Assembly: GCF_904848585.1 (NCBI RefSeq)
Contig: NZ_CAJHCR010000001.1
Location: 1,240,001 to 1,304,000, forward strand
Length of the DNA: 64,000 nt
DNA from: Paraburkholderia kirstenboschensis
Lineage (GTDB): Bacteria; Pseudomonadota; Gammaproteobacteria; Burkholderiales; Burkholderiaceae
Reading direction: 5' to 3'
Within the stretch, counting starts at the first letter, position 1. Every line of letters begins with the position of its first letter. Both the position numbers and the translations under genes were made by a program. Positions 56,679 to 64,000 of the stretch are shown in pieces. The notes beneath the pieces are model-generated. The model did not search any database, was not told where the DNA came from, and saw only the letters and a list, made by a program, of their open reading frames with translations.

Positions 56679-57182
56679 ATGAGTCACGGGGAAACGGTCA
56701 GCATTATTCTGATCGAAGACGACGACGGCCATGCCACGCTCGTCGAGCGTAATCTGCGCCGTGCCGGCATTTCGAACGGCTTTGTGCGCTTTCGCGACGG
56801 TCAGCAGGCGCTGGATTATTTTTTCGGCGCAGACGCGGGTGGCACCGCCGCAGCGGTGGGCGACAGCGTCGCAAGCCGTCATGCGAATGCCGAAGATCTG
56901 AAGAATTCAGTCGTACTGCTGGACCTGAAGATGCCGCGCGTCGATGGCTTCGAGGTGTTGCGGCGCCTGAAGGAGTCGCCACAAACGGCGCCCGTGCCCG
57001 TGATCGTGTTGACCACCACAGACGACCCTCGCGAAATCGCGCGATGCTATGAACTCGGCTGCAATGTCTACATTACAAAGCCGGTCGAGTACGATGCGTT
57101 TATTGAAGCGGTGCGCCGCCTCGGCTTCTTCCTGCAAGTGGTCAAGCTGCCGTCCGGGCATCGCTTCACTGCGTCATCATGA
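56679..57182 (+). CDS. Single-domain response regulator (Rcp1-like)
   Basis: A 167-residue CheY-fold receiver without output domain. The acidic pocket is IEDDDGHATLVE, the phosphorylated residue D82 is in VVLLDLKMPRVDGFEVLRRLK, Thr is in VLTTTDDPREIARCYELGCN, and Lys in YITKPVEYDAFIEAV. The length and the insertion between helix 1 and D82 are typical of Rcp1-type regulators, partners of phytochrome-like kinases. GGAGGG precedes ATG. It is encoded between a membrane kinase and a hybrid kinase and probably relays between them. Confidence 0.92.
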   Translation: MSHGETVSIILIEDDDGHATLVERNLRRAGISNGFVRFRDGQQALDYFFGADAGGTAAAVGDSVASRHANAEDLKNSVVLLDLKMPRVDGFEVLRRLKESPQTAPVPVIVLTTTDDPREIARCYELGCNVYITKPVEYDAFIEAVRRLGFFLQVVKLPSGHRFTASS

Positions 57183-57232
57183 CGTGACAGGATTGCCACA
57201 TACTCTCCAGACCTACTGACCGCGACCCGCGC

Positions 57233-59206
57233 ATGTTCGAAGAAGTGTCCCCGCCGCCCGCAGCATGTATTCTCGTCCTCGATGACGACGAGGGCATCTT
57301 GCGGCTCGCGCGCAAGTCGCTCGAACGCGCCGGCTGCCGCGTTTGGGTCTGCGCAAGCGTCGAGGCGGCTCGCGAACGGCTCGCCGCCGGCGGTCTGGAC
57401 CTGCTCGTGCTCGACTATCAACTCAGCGGGCCCCAAACGGGGCTCGACTTTTTTCGCCGGCTACGCTCGGAAGGCGTGCGCATTCCCGCCATCCTCGTGA
57501 CAGGTTTTACGGACGAGTCGCGCGTAATCGAGGCGTTGCGCGCCGGCGTGTCCGACGTGGTGCCCAAGTCCGGCGATTACCTCGATTACCTGCCCGAAGC
57601 AGTGGAGCGGGTGCTGTCGCAAGTGCGCTTGCAGCGCGCGTCGGAAGAAGCGTTGCTGCTGCGCGATCGCGAGCAGCATTACCGCAACCTGTCGGAGGCG
57701 TTGCCGCACCTCGTGCTCACCTGCAATGCCTCGGGCGACTGCGATTTCCTGTCAAAGCAGTGGTACGACTACACCGGCCTTGGCGAAAACAGTTCGCATG
57801 GTTTGGCCTGGCTCGACGCCGTGCATCCGGACGATCGCGAAGAAGTGCGCCGTAGCTGGCTGAAAGCGGTGGCGAGCAATGCGGGCACTTATCGGCACGA
57901 AATGCGCATTCGCCGCCGCGACGGCGAGTACCGCTGGTTCGACGCGCGCATGGTCGCGACGCGCAACACTGAAGGCAACTTCAGCAAATGGTTCGGCAGT
58001 TGCACCGATGTTCATTCGGAGCGCGAAGCCATGCAGGAACGCGAACGTCTTCTCGCTTCTGAACAGGCGGCGCGGCAGATCGCCGAAGAAGCGAATCGCG
58101 CGAAAGACCGCTTCCTCGCGATGCTCTCGCACGAGCTGCGCACGCCGCTCACACCGGTGCTGGCCGGTGCAAGCGTACTCGAGATGATTCCCGATCTGCC
58201 GGATCAGGCGCGCTCGAGCGTGCGCATGATCCGTCGCAATGTCGAACTGGAGGCGCGCCTGATCGACGATCTGCTCGACCTTACGCGCGTGGCCAACGGC
58301 AAGCTGCGCCTGTCGCTCGAAACGGTCGACGTGCACGAGGTAATAGACAGCGTGCTCGAACTCTTCCGCAGCGAGATTCAGGTCAAGCAGCAGGACGTGC
58401 ATGTGCACAAGGACGCGCAGCATCACTACGTGCTTGCCGATCGCGCGCGCCTGCAGCAGATGCTATGGAACCTGATTCGCAACGCCGCGAAGTTCACGCC
58501 TGACGGTGGACACATCTATGTGCGCACGCGCGATGAGCGCATGCACGTGCAGATCTGCGTCGAAGACACGGGTATCGGCATCGAGCCGGAACAGATTGGC
58601 AAATTGTTCAACGCGTTCGAGCAGGGCGATCAGAACATGACGCGGCAGTTCGGCGGGCTAGGTCTCGGCCTCGCGATCACGAAGGCGCTAACGGACGTGC
58701 ATGGCGGCACGGTCACGGCCCAAAGCCCGGGTCCGCATTGCGGCGCTACGTTCACGATCACGCTGCCGACCGCGGCGGCGCCTGCACAAAGGTCACAGGC
58801 GGTATTGCCCGAGCATGTGCATCCCGCGGGCGTGCTCAACGTTCTGCTAGTCGAAGATCACGTCGATACGGCCGAGGTCATGGAGCAGCTGATTCGCACG
58901 CTCGGCCACGACGTCACCACGGTGGGCCGTGTGGACGACGCACTGGCCGCCACGCAGTTGCAGAATTTCGATCTGGTTATCAGCGACGTCGGCTTGCCCG
59001 ATGGCACTGGCCTCGACTTCATCAAGGCGTATCGCGAGCATTGGGATACGCCTGCGGTCGCGCTGACCGGTTTCGGCACCGACGAAGACGTACGCCGCTG
59101 CCTTGCCGCCGGCTTCACCTCGCATTTGACGAAGCCGGTCAATTTCTCGCAGCTCGAAACAATGATCGAGAGCGCGATCAACACGAAGGCGCGAAAGCAG
59201 GCGTAA
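57233..59206 (+). CDS. Hybrid histidine kinase, REC-PAS-HisKA-HATPase-REC
   Basis: A 657-residue soluble protein. The N-terminal receiver (about 10-130) has D61 in LLVLDYQLSGPQTG. A PAS domain covers about 145-265 (LSEALPHLVLTCNASGDCDFL, YRWFDARMVATRNTEG). HisKA has H300 in MLSHELRTPLTP; the ATPase domain has WNLIRNAAKFTPDGG, EDTGIGIEPEQI and GGLGLGLAI. A C-terminal receiver (about 535-650) has D585 in VISDVGLPDGTG. No membrane helix. It starts 50 bp behind the response regulator. The N-terminal receiver probably takes phosphate from the upstream kinase. Confidence 0.92.
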   Translation: MFEEVSPPPAACILVLDDDEGILRLARKSLERAGCRVWVCASVEAARERLAAGGLDLLVLDYQLSGPQTGLDFFRRLRSEGVRIPAILVTGFTDESRVIEALRAGVSDVVPKSGDYLDYLPEAVERVLSQVRLQRASEEALLLRDREQHYRNLSEALPHLVLTCNASGDCDFLSKQWYDYTGLGENSSHGLAWLDAVHPDDREEVRRSWLKAVASNAGTYRHEMRIRRRDGEYRWFDARMVATRNTEGNFSKWFGSCTDVHSEREAMQERERLLASEQAARQIAEEANRAKDRFLAMLSHELRTPLTPVLAGASVLEMIPDLPDQARSSVRMIRRNVELEARLIDDLLDLTRVANGKLRLSLETVDVHEVIDSVLELFRSEIQVKQQDVHVHKDAQHHYVLADRARLQQMLWNLIRNAAKFTPDGGHIYVRTRDERMHVQICVEDTGIGIEPEQIGKLFNAFEQGDQNMTRQFGGLGLGLAITKALTDVHGGTVTAQSPGPHCGATFTITLPTAAAPAQRSQAVLPEHVHPAGVLNVLLVEDHVDTAEVMEQLIRTLGHDVTTVGRVDDALAATQLQNFDLVISDVGLPDGTGLDFIKAYREHWDTPAVALTGFGTDEDVRRCLAAGFTSHLTKPVNFSQLETMIESAINTKARKQA

Positions 59207-59247
59207 CGCGAAGCGTGAACAACTGCTGTGAGCGGTGAGCGGGTATC

Positions 59248-59292
59248 AAAAGCAAAGGCCTGTTGCGAGTGCGTCGCAACAGGCCTTTTTTC
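59248..59292. terminator. Bidirectional terminator between hybrid kinase and mscL
   Basis: A 15-bp perfect stem (59254-59268 with 59274-59288, loop GTGCG), AAAGGCCTGTTGCGA and its complement, followed by TTTTTT on the plus strand and a T/A-rich stretch on the minus strand. It ends the kinase operon and lies about 40 bp past the mscL stop codon. Confidence 0.9.
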
Positions 59293-59331
59293 TGGGTAAA
59301 GTGTGCGAGCGTGCCTCGCCCGACCGTTGGC

Positions 59332-59778
59332 TTAGCGCGGCGAGTTTTTCAGCGAGTCGCGGATTTCACGCAACAGCAGCACGTCTTCGGCCGGCTGCGG
59401 CGGCTCCGACGGCGCCGCATCGGCCGGCTTGCGCAGATTGTTGATGAACTTGACCATCAGGAAAATGATGAACGCGAGAATGACGAAGTTGATGGCCACG
59501 GTAATGAACGAGCCATAACCGAACACCGCAACGCCCGCCGTCTGCAAGTCTTTATACGACTCCGGGTTGCCTTTGAAGCTCGCCGGAATGGCGCCGAGGC
59601 GAACGAATTTGTTCGAAAAGTCGAGGCCGCCCGTAGCGACGCCGACCACCGGCATGATCAGGTCTTTCACAACTGAATTGACGATGGTGGAGAACGCGCC
59701 GCCGATGATGACGCCGACCGCGAGATCCATCACGTTGCCTTTAAGGGCGAATTCCTTGAATTCCTTGACCATGCTCAT
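59332..59778 (-). CDS. mscL: Large-conductance mechanosensitive channel MscL
   Basis: A 148-residue pentameric channel that opens under membrane tension in hypo-osmotic shock. N-terminal amphipathic helix [22 protein letters not shown]1 ([20 protein letters not shown]), periplasmic loop, TM2 ([20 protein letters not shown]), and cytoplasmic helix with [17 protein letters not shown]. The length is close to the E. coli protein (136). AGGAGGAAA lies 5 bp before the ATG on the minus strand. Confidence 0.97.
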   Translation of the reverse strand: MSMVKEFKEFALKGNVMDLAVGVIIGGAFSTIVNSVVKDLIMPVVGVATGGLDFSNKFVRLGAIPASFKGNPESYKDLQTAGVAVFGYGSFITVAINFVILAFIIFLMVKFINNLRKPADAAPSEPPQPAEDVLLLREIRDSLKNSPR

Positions 59779-59875
59779 AGGGTTTCCTCCTGGATATCGA
59801 TGACCAAATCATACCAATCTCAGACAGATAGGCCAGCCCTTCGGCCCGGAAAGCCCGGAAAAACAAGGATTGTTT

Positions 59876-60910
59876 TTATGCCGGAAACTGTGACACACCC
59901 TGGCGAGCGCGTTCGATATGCGCAGCAAAAGTGACCGGGTCCGTGTTCGTGCCGCATAGCAGAACGCCCACGCGTTTGCCCTGCAGCTTCTCGCGCAGTG
60001 GTCCGAGCAGCGCTGCGGTAGCGGCGGCGCAAGCGGGCTCGACAGCGAGCTTCAGTTGTCCGAACAAGGTGAGCATGGCCGCGCGGAGTTGGTCGTCTGA
60101 AACGGTCACGAGTTCGTCGATATGGCGGCGGCACAACTCATAGCTGTATTCCTCGGTATGCGGCGCCATCAATGAATCTGCAATGCCGTGCATGTGGCCC
60201 ATCTTGACCGTGTGATTGGCGGCGAAGCTTTTTCCCATCGCATCAGCGCCTTCCGGCTCGACACCGAATACGTGCACGCCCGAATTCGCGAGCCGCATGG
60301 CCGTGGCCACCCCGGCCGCGAGACCGCCGCCGCCGATCGGCACGATCACGGCTTCCAGGTCGGGCGTTTGCGTGCTCCATTCGTAGCCGAGGGTGGCGGA
60401 GCCGAGCACCGTGCGATAACCGTTGAACGGGTGCACGAAATAGCGGCCTTCTTCGGCCTCGATGCGGCGCACGAGTTCGAAAGCTTCCGCAAGATCTTCG
60501 GCGAACACGATCTCCGCGCGATATTGCCGGCACAGAGCGACGCGCGCCGGATTCGCCGCGCGAAACAGCACCACCTTCGCGCTGATGCCGAGCCGCATGG
60601 CCGCATACGCGACGGCCACTGCATGGTTGCCGCCCGACACGCACGTGACGCCCGCGCTGCGTTGTGCTTCGTCGAGCGCTAGCAGGTTCGTGAACGCGCC
60701 GCGCGCCTTGAAGCTGCCGCCCGCTTGCAGCAGTTCGAACTTGAAGTTCACCACCGTACCTTCGAGCGACGCGAAGTCGAGCCTGTCGAACACCGGCGTT
60801 CGAGCCACCCACGGCGTCAGCGCGAAGTGCTGCGCGGCGATGTCGTCGAGAGTGGGGATCGGCTCGCCGTCGATCGTATGGTCGGTGTGCTGCGGCGTGG
60901 CGGTTGACAT
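59876..60910 (-). CDS. Threonine/serine dehydratase-like PLP enzyme
   Basis: A 344-residue fold-type II PLP enzyme. The Schiff-base lysine is K68 in LQAGGSFKARGAFTN; the PLP phosphate loop is IGGGGLAAGVATA, and VSGGNHAVAVAYAA matches the substrate loop (SGNHGQ in IlvA-type enzymes, here with an extra Gly and Ala). It lacks the ACT domain of biosynthetic IlvA. Catabolic threonine dehydratase, serine dehydratase or serine racemase are all possible. It is followed on the same strand by mscL and preceded by the ArgE-type gene. Confidence 0.85.
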   Translation of the reverse strand: MSTATPQHTDHTIDGEPIPTLDDIAAQHFALTPWVARTPVFDRLDFASLEGTVVNFKFELLQAGGSFKARGAFTNLLALDEAQRSAGVTCVSGGNHAVAVAYAAMRLGISAKVVLFRAANPARVALCRQYRAEIVFAEDLAEAFELVRRIEAEEGRYFVHPFNGYRTVLGSATLGYEWSTQTPDLEAVIVPIGGGGLAAGVATAMRLANSGVHVFGVEPEGADAMGKSFAANHTVKMGHMHGIADSLMAPHTEEYSYELCRRHIDELVTVSDDQLRAAMLTLFGQLKLAVEPACAAATAALLGPLREKLQGKRVGVLLCGTNTDPVTFAAHIERARQGVSQFPA

Positions 60911-60981
60911 GGGCGTGGGCGAGAAGGGCGCGGTAGTGAAGGTGCGGTTTTGCTTTATTGCTCGTTGCTCAGGCGACGGTT

Positions 60982-62232
60982 TCAGTGCGCATGCGCTTCG
61001 ACGGACATGCTGTGAATGAACTTGCGCAAGAAGCGTTCACACTGCACGAGCTGATCCAGCGCGACGAATTCATTCGCCTTGTGCGCCTGCTGAATGTCGC
61101 CGGGCCCGCACACGATGCTCGGAATACCCGCCAGAGAAAAGAGCCCGGCCTCCGTGCCGTAAGCGACCTTGCGCTTGTCCTGGTCCGCCGTCAGCGCGCG
61201 CACGAGTTGCGTGATGGCTGCCTGCTCAGACGAATCGAGTCCGGGCGCCGCGGCGATCTTCGTAATCTCGATTGCCGCCGATGGATGCTCGCGCAACATT
61301 TTCGGCAACAGTGTTTCGCGTGCGTACTGGTCGATACGCGCGAAGATCGGTTCGGGGTCGAGCGTGGGCAGATTGCGGAATTCGAACTGGAATTTGCACT
61401 CGGCCGGCACCGTATTGATTGCATTGCCGCCGACGATCGTGCTGGTTTGCGCGGTGGTGAACGGCACGTCGTACAGTTCGTCGAACGGGCCTTGCTCGCG
61501 GAACTGATCGGCCACGTCGCGGATATAACAGATGAGGCGCGCCGCGTATTCGATCGCGTTCAAGCCCTGCGGCGTGAGCGACGAGTGCGCCGCCTGGCCG
61601 CGCACGCAGCACTGATAAGCGTTGATGCCCTTGTGCGCCACGATGGGCCGCATGCTGGTCGGCTCGCCCACAATGCAGCCGTCCGGCTTCACGCCGCGTT
61701 TCATCAGGTCGGCGATCAGAAGCGGCGCGCCCGCGCAGCCCACTTCTTCGTCGAATGAAAGCGCGAAGTGAATCGGCTTGGCGAGCTTCGCGCGCTGCAT
61801 GTCGGGCACGAGTGCAAGCGCCGCGCCGATAAAGCCTTTCATGTCGCAAGTGCCGCGGCCGTAGAGCTTGTCGCCGCGAATTTCCGGCTTGAACGGATCG
61901 CTGTCCCACTGCTGACCGTCGACGGGCACCACGTCGGTATGGCCCGACAACACCACGCCGCCGTTCGTTTCGCCGTTGTGTGCGGGGATCGTTGCGAACA
62001 GGTTGGCCCATTTGCCGCTGGGGTCGTGCGTGAGCGTGCCTTCAATGCCGAGCCCGCGCAATTCGTCGCGCACGGTTTCGATCAGACCGAGATTCGGATT
62101 GCGGCTTACCGTGTCCATCGACACGAGACGGGTGACCCAGGGAAGCGAGACAGGCGTGGTGCCAGAGGCGGAAGCGGACGAAGCAGTTGCGGATGTTTGC
62201 GAGGACTGCGCTGAATCAGCGACATGAGACAT
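60982..62232 (-). CDS. argE: Acetylornithine deacetylase, M20 family
   Basis: A 416-residue zinc hydrolase. Metal-binding H98 and the adjacent D100 in LSGHTDVVPVDG, D130 in YGRGTCDMKG, and catalytic/metal E162-E163 in SFDEEVGC are seen; the dimerisation domain lies between residues about 190 and 300 (GINAYQCCVRGQAAHSS). It matches ArgE, which yields ornithine for arginine synthesis, and its C-terminal GPGDIQQAHKANEFVALDQL is typical. The N-terminus (residues 1-28) is Ser/Ala-rich. The start at 62232 is chosen over an in-frame ATG in the downstream hairpin region. Confidence 0.92.
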   Translation of the reverse strand: MSHVADSAQSSQTSATASSASASGTTPVSLPWVTRLVSMDTVSRNPNLGLIETVRDELRGLGIEGTLTHDPSGKWANLFATIPAHNGETNGGVVLSGHTDVVPVDGQQWDSDPFKPEIRGDKLYGRGTCDMKGFIGAALALVPDMQRAKLAKPIHFALSFDEEVGCAGAPLLIADLMKRGVKPDGCIVGEPTSMRPIVAHKGINAYQCCVRGQAAHSSLTPQGLNAIEYAARLICYIRDVADQFREQGPFDELYDVPFTTAQTSTIVGGNAINTVPAECKFQFEFRNLPTLDPEPIFARIDQYARETLLPKMLREHPSAAIEITKIAAAPGLDSSEQAAITQLVRALTADQDKRKVAYGTEAGLFSLAGIPSIVCGPGDIQQAHKANEFVALDQLVQCERFLRKFIHSMSVEAHAH

Positions 62233-62264
62233 GACAAGACTCCGGCATTTGAGTCTTTCGATCA

Positions 62265-62319
62265 TACCCAAAAAAAGCCGCCCCGTATGCTGCGGCGCGC
62301 GTTTTGCGCGCCGCAGCAT
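62265..62319 (-). terminator. Strong hairpin, possible mfd terminator
   Basis: ATGCTGCGGCGCGC (62287-62300) pairs perfectly with GCGCGCCGCAGCAT (62306-62319), loop GTTTT. On the minus strand, downstream of mfd, it is followed after 11 bases by TTTTTTT. The gap between stem and T-run is longer than usual; a competing shorter stem GCCGC/GCGGC abuts the T-run directly. Confidence 0.55.
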
Positions 62320-62372
62320 TGCCGGAAAGCGCTAGACGTACCGCGTTTTTGTGCAGCCGCGCAGCGCCATGC

Positions 62373-62420
62373 CGACGGCGCGACGGCTCGACGGCTCGAC
62401 GGCTCGACGGCGCGACGGCA
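62373..62420 (+). repeat. Octanucleotide tandem array, unit CGACGGCN, six copies
   Basis: CGACGGCG, three CGACGGCT, CGACGGCG and CGACGGCA in register from 62373 to 62420. It lies between the mfd stop (62453) and the argE start. Rotated, the main unit is GGCTCGAC. Confidence 0.93.
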
Positions 62421-62452
62421 CGCAACGGGAACGCGGAGGCTCGATACCGAAC

Positions 62453-64000
62453 CTAACGCGCCGCAGCCGCCGCCGTAGTGCCCCGGCTTGGCGAGCCCAA
62501 CGCCCGCAACGTTTCCTTGACCGTTGCCACCCGCACTGCAAGATCGGGACTGCGCGTTTCGATACGCAGCTTGTCCTGGCCCGCCAGTTTGATGTGCTTG
62601 TGCTTCTGCACCATCTCGATGATACGCATCGCGTCGATTGGCGGATTGGGAATGAATTGCAAACCGATCACCGCTTCGCCCGCGTCGATCTTCGAAATGC
62701 CCAACGGCTTTGCCGCAAGTCGCAGACGATGCGTCTCCACGAGCGCATGCGCTTGCGGCGGCAACTTGCCGAAGCGATCGATCAGTTCTTCCTGAATGCC
62801 GTCGATCGCATCGTTGTGCTCGCAATTCGCGAGGCGCTTGTACAGCGACAGACGCTCCTGCACGTCGCCGCAATAGTCGGCGGGAAGAATCGCCGGCGCG
62901 TGCAGATTGATCTCGGTCGTGGCGGCGAGCGGCGCGGTGAGGTCTGGCTCCTTGCCGTCCTTGAGCGCCTTCACTGCGTCGTTGAGCATGTCGGTGTAAA
63001 GCTGAAAGCCGATCTCGTGAATCTCGCCCGACTGCTTGTCGCCGAGCACTTCGCCCGTGCCGCGAATCTCCAGATCGTGCATGGCCAGATAGAAGCCCGA
63101 GCCGAGTTCTTCCATCTGCTGGATCGCTTCGAGACGGCGTTGCGCCTGCTTGGTCAACCCTTGCGGATCGTGCACGAGCAGGTACGCATACGCCTGGTGA
63201 TGCGAGCGTCCCACGCGTCCGCGCAGTTGATGCAGTTGCGCGAGGCCGAACTTGTCCGAGCGATGAATCAGGATTGTGTTGGCGCTCGGCACGTCAATGC
63301 CGGTTTCGATAATCGTCGTGCACAGCAAAACGTTCGCACGTTGCGCGACGAAGTCACGCATCACGCGTTCGAGTTCACGCTCGTGCATCTGCCCATGCGC
63401 GACCGCGATGCGTGCCTCGGGCACGAGCGCTTCGAGCATTTGCCGGCGATTCTCGATCGTCTCGACTTCGTTGTGCAAGAAGTAAACCTGGCCGCCGCGC
63501 TTCAGTTCGCGCAACATTGCTTCGCGAATCACGCTTTCTTCCTCGCGACGCACGAAAGTTTTGATCGCCAGACGCTTTTGCGGCGCGGTCGCGATAACAG
63601 AAAAGTCGCGCAGGCCTTCGAGCGCCATGCCGAGCGTACGCGGGATCGGCGTGGCGGTGAGCGTGAGCACATCCACTTCCGCGCGCAACGCCTTGAGCGC
63701 CTCTTTCTGCCGCACACCGAAGCGATGTTCCTCGTCGATGATCACGAGTCCGAGCCGCTTGAACTGCACGTCCGACGACAGCAGCTTGTGCGTGCCGATC
63801 ACAATGTCTACGCTGCCTTCGTTGATCTGCTGGATCGCCGCGTTGACTTCCTTGGTCGACTTGAAGCGCGACAGTTCGGCGATTCGCACGGGCCAGTCGG
63901 AGAAGCGGTCCGAGAAAGTCTGCGTGTGCTGTTCGGCGAGCAGCGTGGTGGGCGAGAGTAGCGCGACCTGCTTGCCGCCCATGACAGCAATGAAGGCCGC
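62453..64000 (-). CDS. mfd: Transcription-repair coupling factor Mfd (C-terminal part, runs off the window)
   Basis: About 515 residues of the C-terminal part; the gene continues beyond 64000 with the N-terminal UvrB-like and RNA-polymerase-binding parts outside. Helicase motifs are visible: PTTLLAEQHTQTFSDRF (Ia), IIDEEHRFGVRQKEAL (II), TLTATPIPRTLGMA (III), VYFLHNEVETI (IV), TTIIETGIDVPSANTILI (V), QLRGRVGRS (VI), and the translocation-in-RecG (TRG) region. The D7 domain lies near the end (INLHAPAILPADY...DRFGKLPP). Mfd removes stalled RNA polymerase and recruits UvrA. It ends with an Ala-rich tail. Confidence 0.97.
   Translation of the reverse strand, partial: AAFIAVMGGKQVALLSPTTLLAEQHTQTFSDRFSDWPVRIAELSRFKSTKEVNAAIQQINEGSVDIVIGTHKLLSSDVQFKRLGLVIIDEEHRFGVRQKEALKALRAEVDVLTLTATPIPRTLGMALEGLRDFSVIATAPQKRLAIKTFVRREEESVIREAMLRELKRGGQVYFLHNEVETIENRRQMLEALVPEARIAVAHGQMHERELERVMRDFVAQRANVLLCTTIIETGIDVPSANTILIHRSDKFGLAQLHQLRGRVGRSHHQAYAYLLVHDPQGLTKQAQRRLEAIQQMEELGSGFYLAMHDLEIRGTGEVLGDKQSGEIHEIGFQLYTDMLNDAVKALKDGKEPDLTAPLAATTEINLHAPAILPADYCGDVQERLSLYKRLANCEHNDAIDGIQEELIDRFGKLPPQAHALVETHRLRLAAKPLGISKIDAGEAVIGLQFIPNPPIDAMRIIEMVQKHKHIKLAGQDKLRIETRSPDLAVRVATVKETLRALGSPSRGTTAAAAAR

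Noticed and set aside
59851..59878. A/T hairpin at the end of the dehydratase gene as a terminator.
   Set aside because: The stem is AT-only and overlaps the stop codon; too weak to call.

Overview
The window reads as chromosomal DNA of a Burkholderiales bacterium, most likely Burkholderia sensu lato and probably Paraburkholderia. This rests on the high-GC codon usage, the surE-pcm-nlpD-rpoS, dnaX-ybaB-recR and phaC-phaA-phaB-phaR gene orders, and close family matches throughout. Species cannot be fixed from the sequence alone. Most of the window is conserved housekeeping sequence, with accessory genes concentrated between about 37 and 62 kb.

Layout. 0.1-5.7 kb (minus strand): ribosomal protein L31 type B, a MerR regulator / MFS transporter / MtfA peptidase operon, rho and trxA. 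6.1-10.6 kb (plus): 4.5S SRP RNA, dnaX, ybaB/ebfC and recR. 10.7-16 kb: a CaiB/BaiF CoA-transferase, a NitT/TauT-type ABC transporter (binding protein, ATPase, permease) and, on the minus strand, a quinone reductase. 16.2-20.9 kb: surE-pcm-nlpD-rpoS with overlapping reading frames, then a PolB-like 3'-5' exonuclease. 21-25.6 kb: rlmD, bamD (minus), rluD and pgeF. 26-35 kb: the polyhydroxyalkanoate locus phaC-phaA-phaB-phaR, then rimO, a KDG kinase and the beta-ketothiolase bktB. 35-38.8 kb: an exported protein, metC, a pair of small membrane proteins and serB (minus).

39-45.3 kb holds a cytochrome P450 and the bacterial NHEJ genes ku and ligD. 45.3-46.4 kb is a gene-poor, visibly AT-richer segment that starts at a truncated LysR-type regulator. 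46.4-53.9 kb carries an alpha/beta hydrolase with a tiny downstream ORF, a zinc-type oxidoreductase, an exported protein, a FetAB-like ABC exporter (minus) and an AsmA-family protein with a 31-codon overlapping ORF. 54-59.2 kb holds a hypothetical protein and a histidine kinase / response regulator / hybrid kinase cluster. 59.3-64 kb (minus) holds mscL, a threonine dehydratase-like enzyme, an ArgE-type deacetylase and the 3' part of mfd, which runs off the window.

The most unexpected structure is not a gene. At least four separate intergenic tandem arrays use an 8-bp unit: near 38.9, 49.3, 51.1 and 62.4 kb. When the units are rotated into register, three read GAA-N-CG-M-Y and the fourth (GGCTCGAC) is close. 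The fourth position is A, C, G and T in the four arrays. A 14-bp array at 25.6 kb contains the same core as the 49-kb array on its other strand. A 13-bp array lies upstream of the ABC binding-protein gene. Three short genes supported by ribosome-binding sites or translational coupling (43, 46 and 31 codons) are also listed; such genes are easily missed. No tRNA, rRNA, insertion sequence, prophage or CRISPR array was seen.
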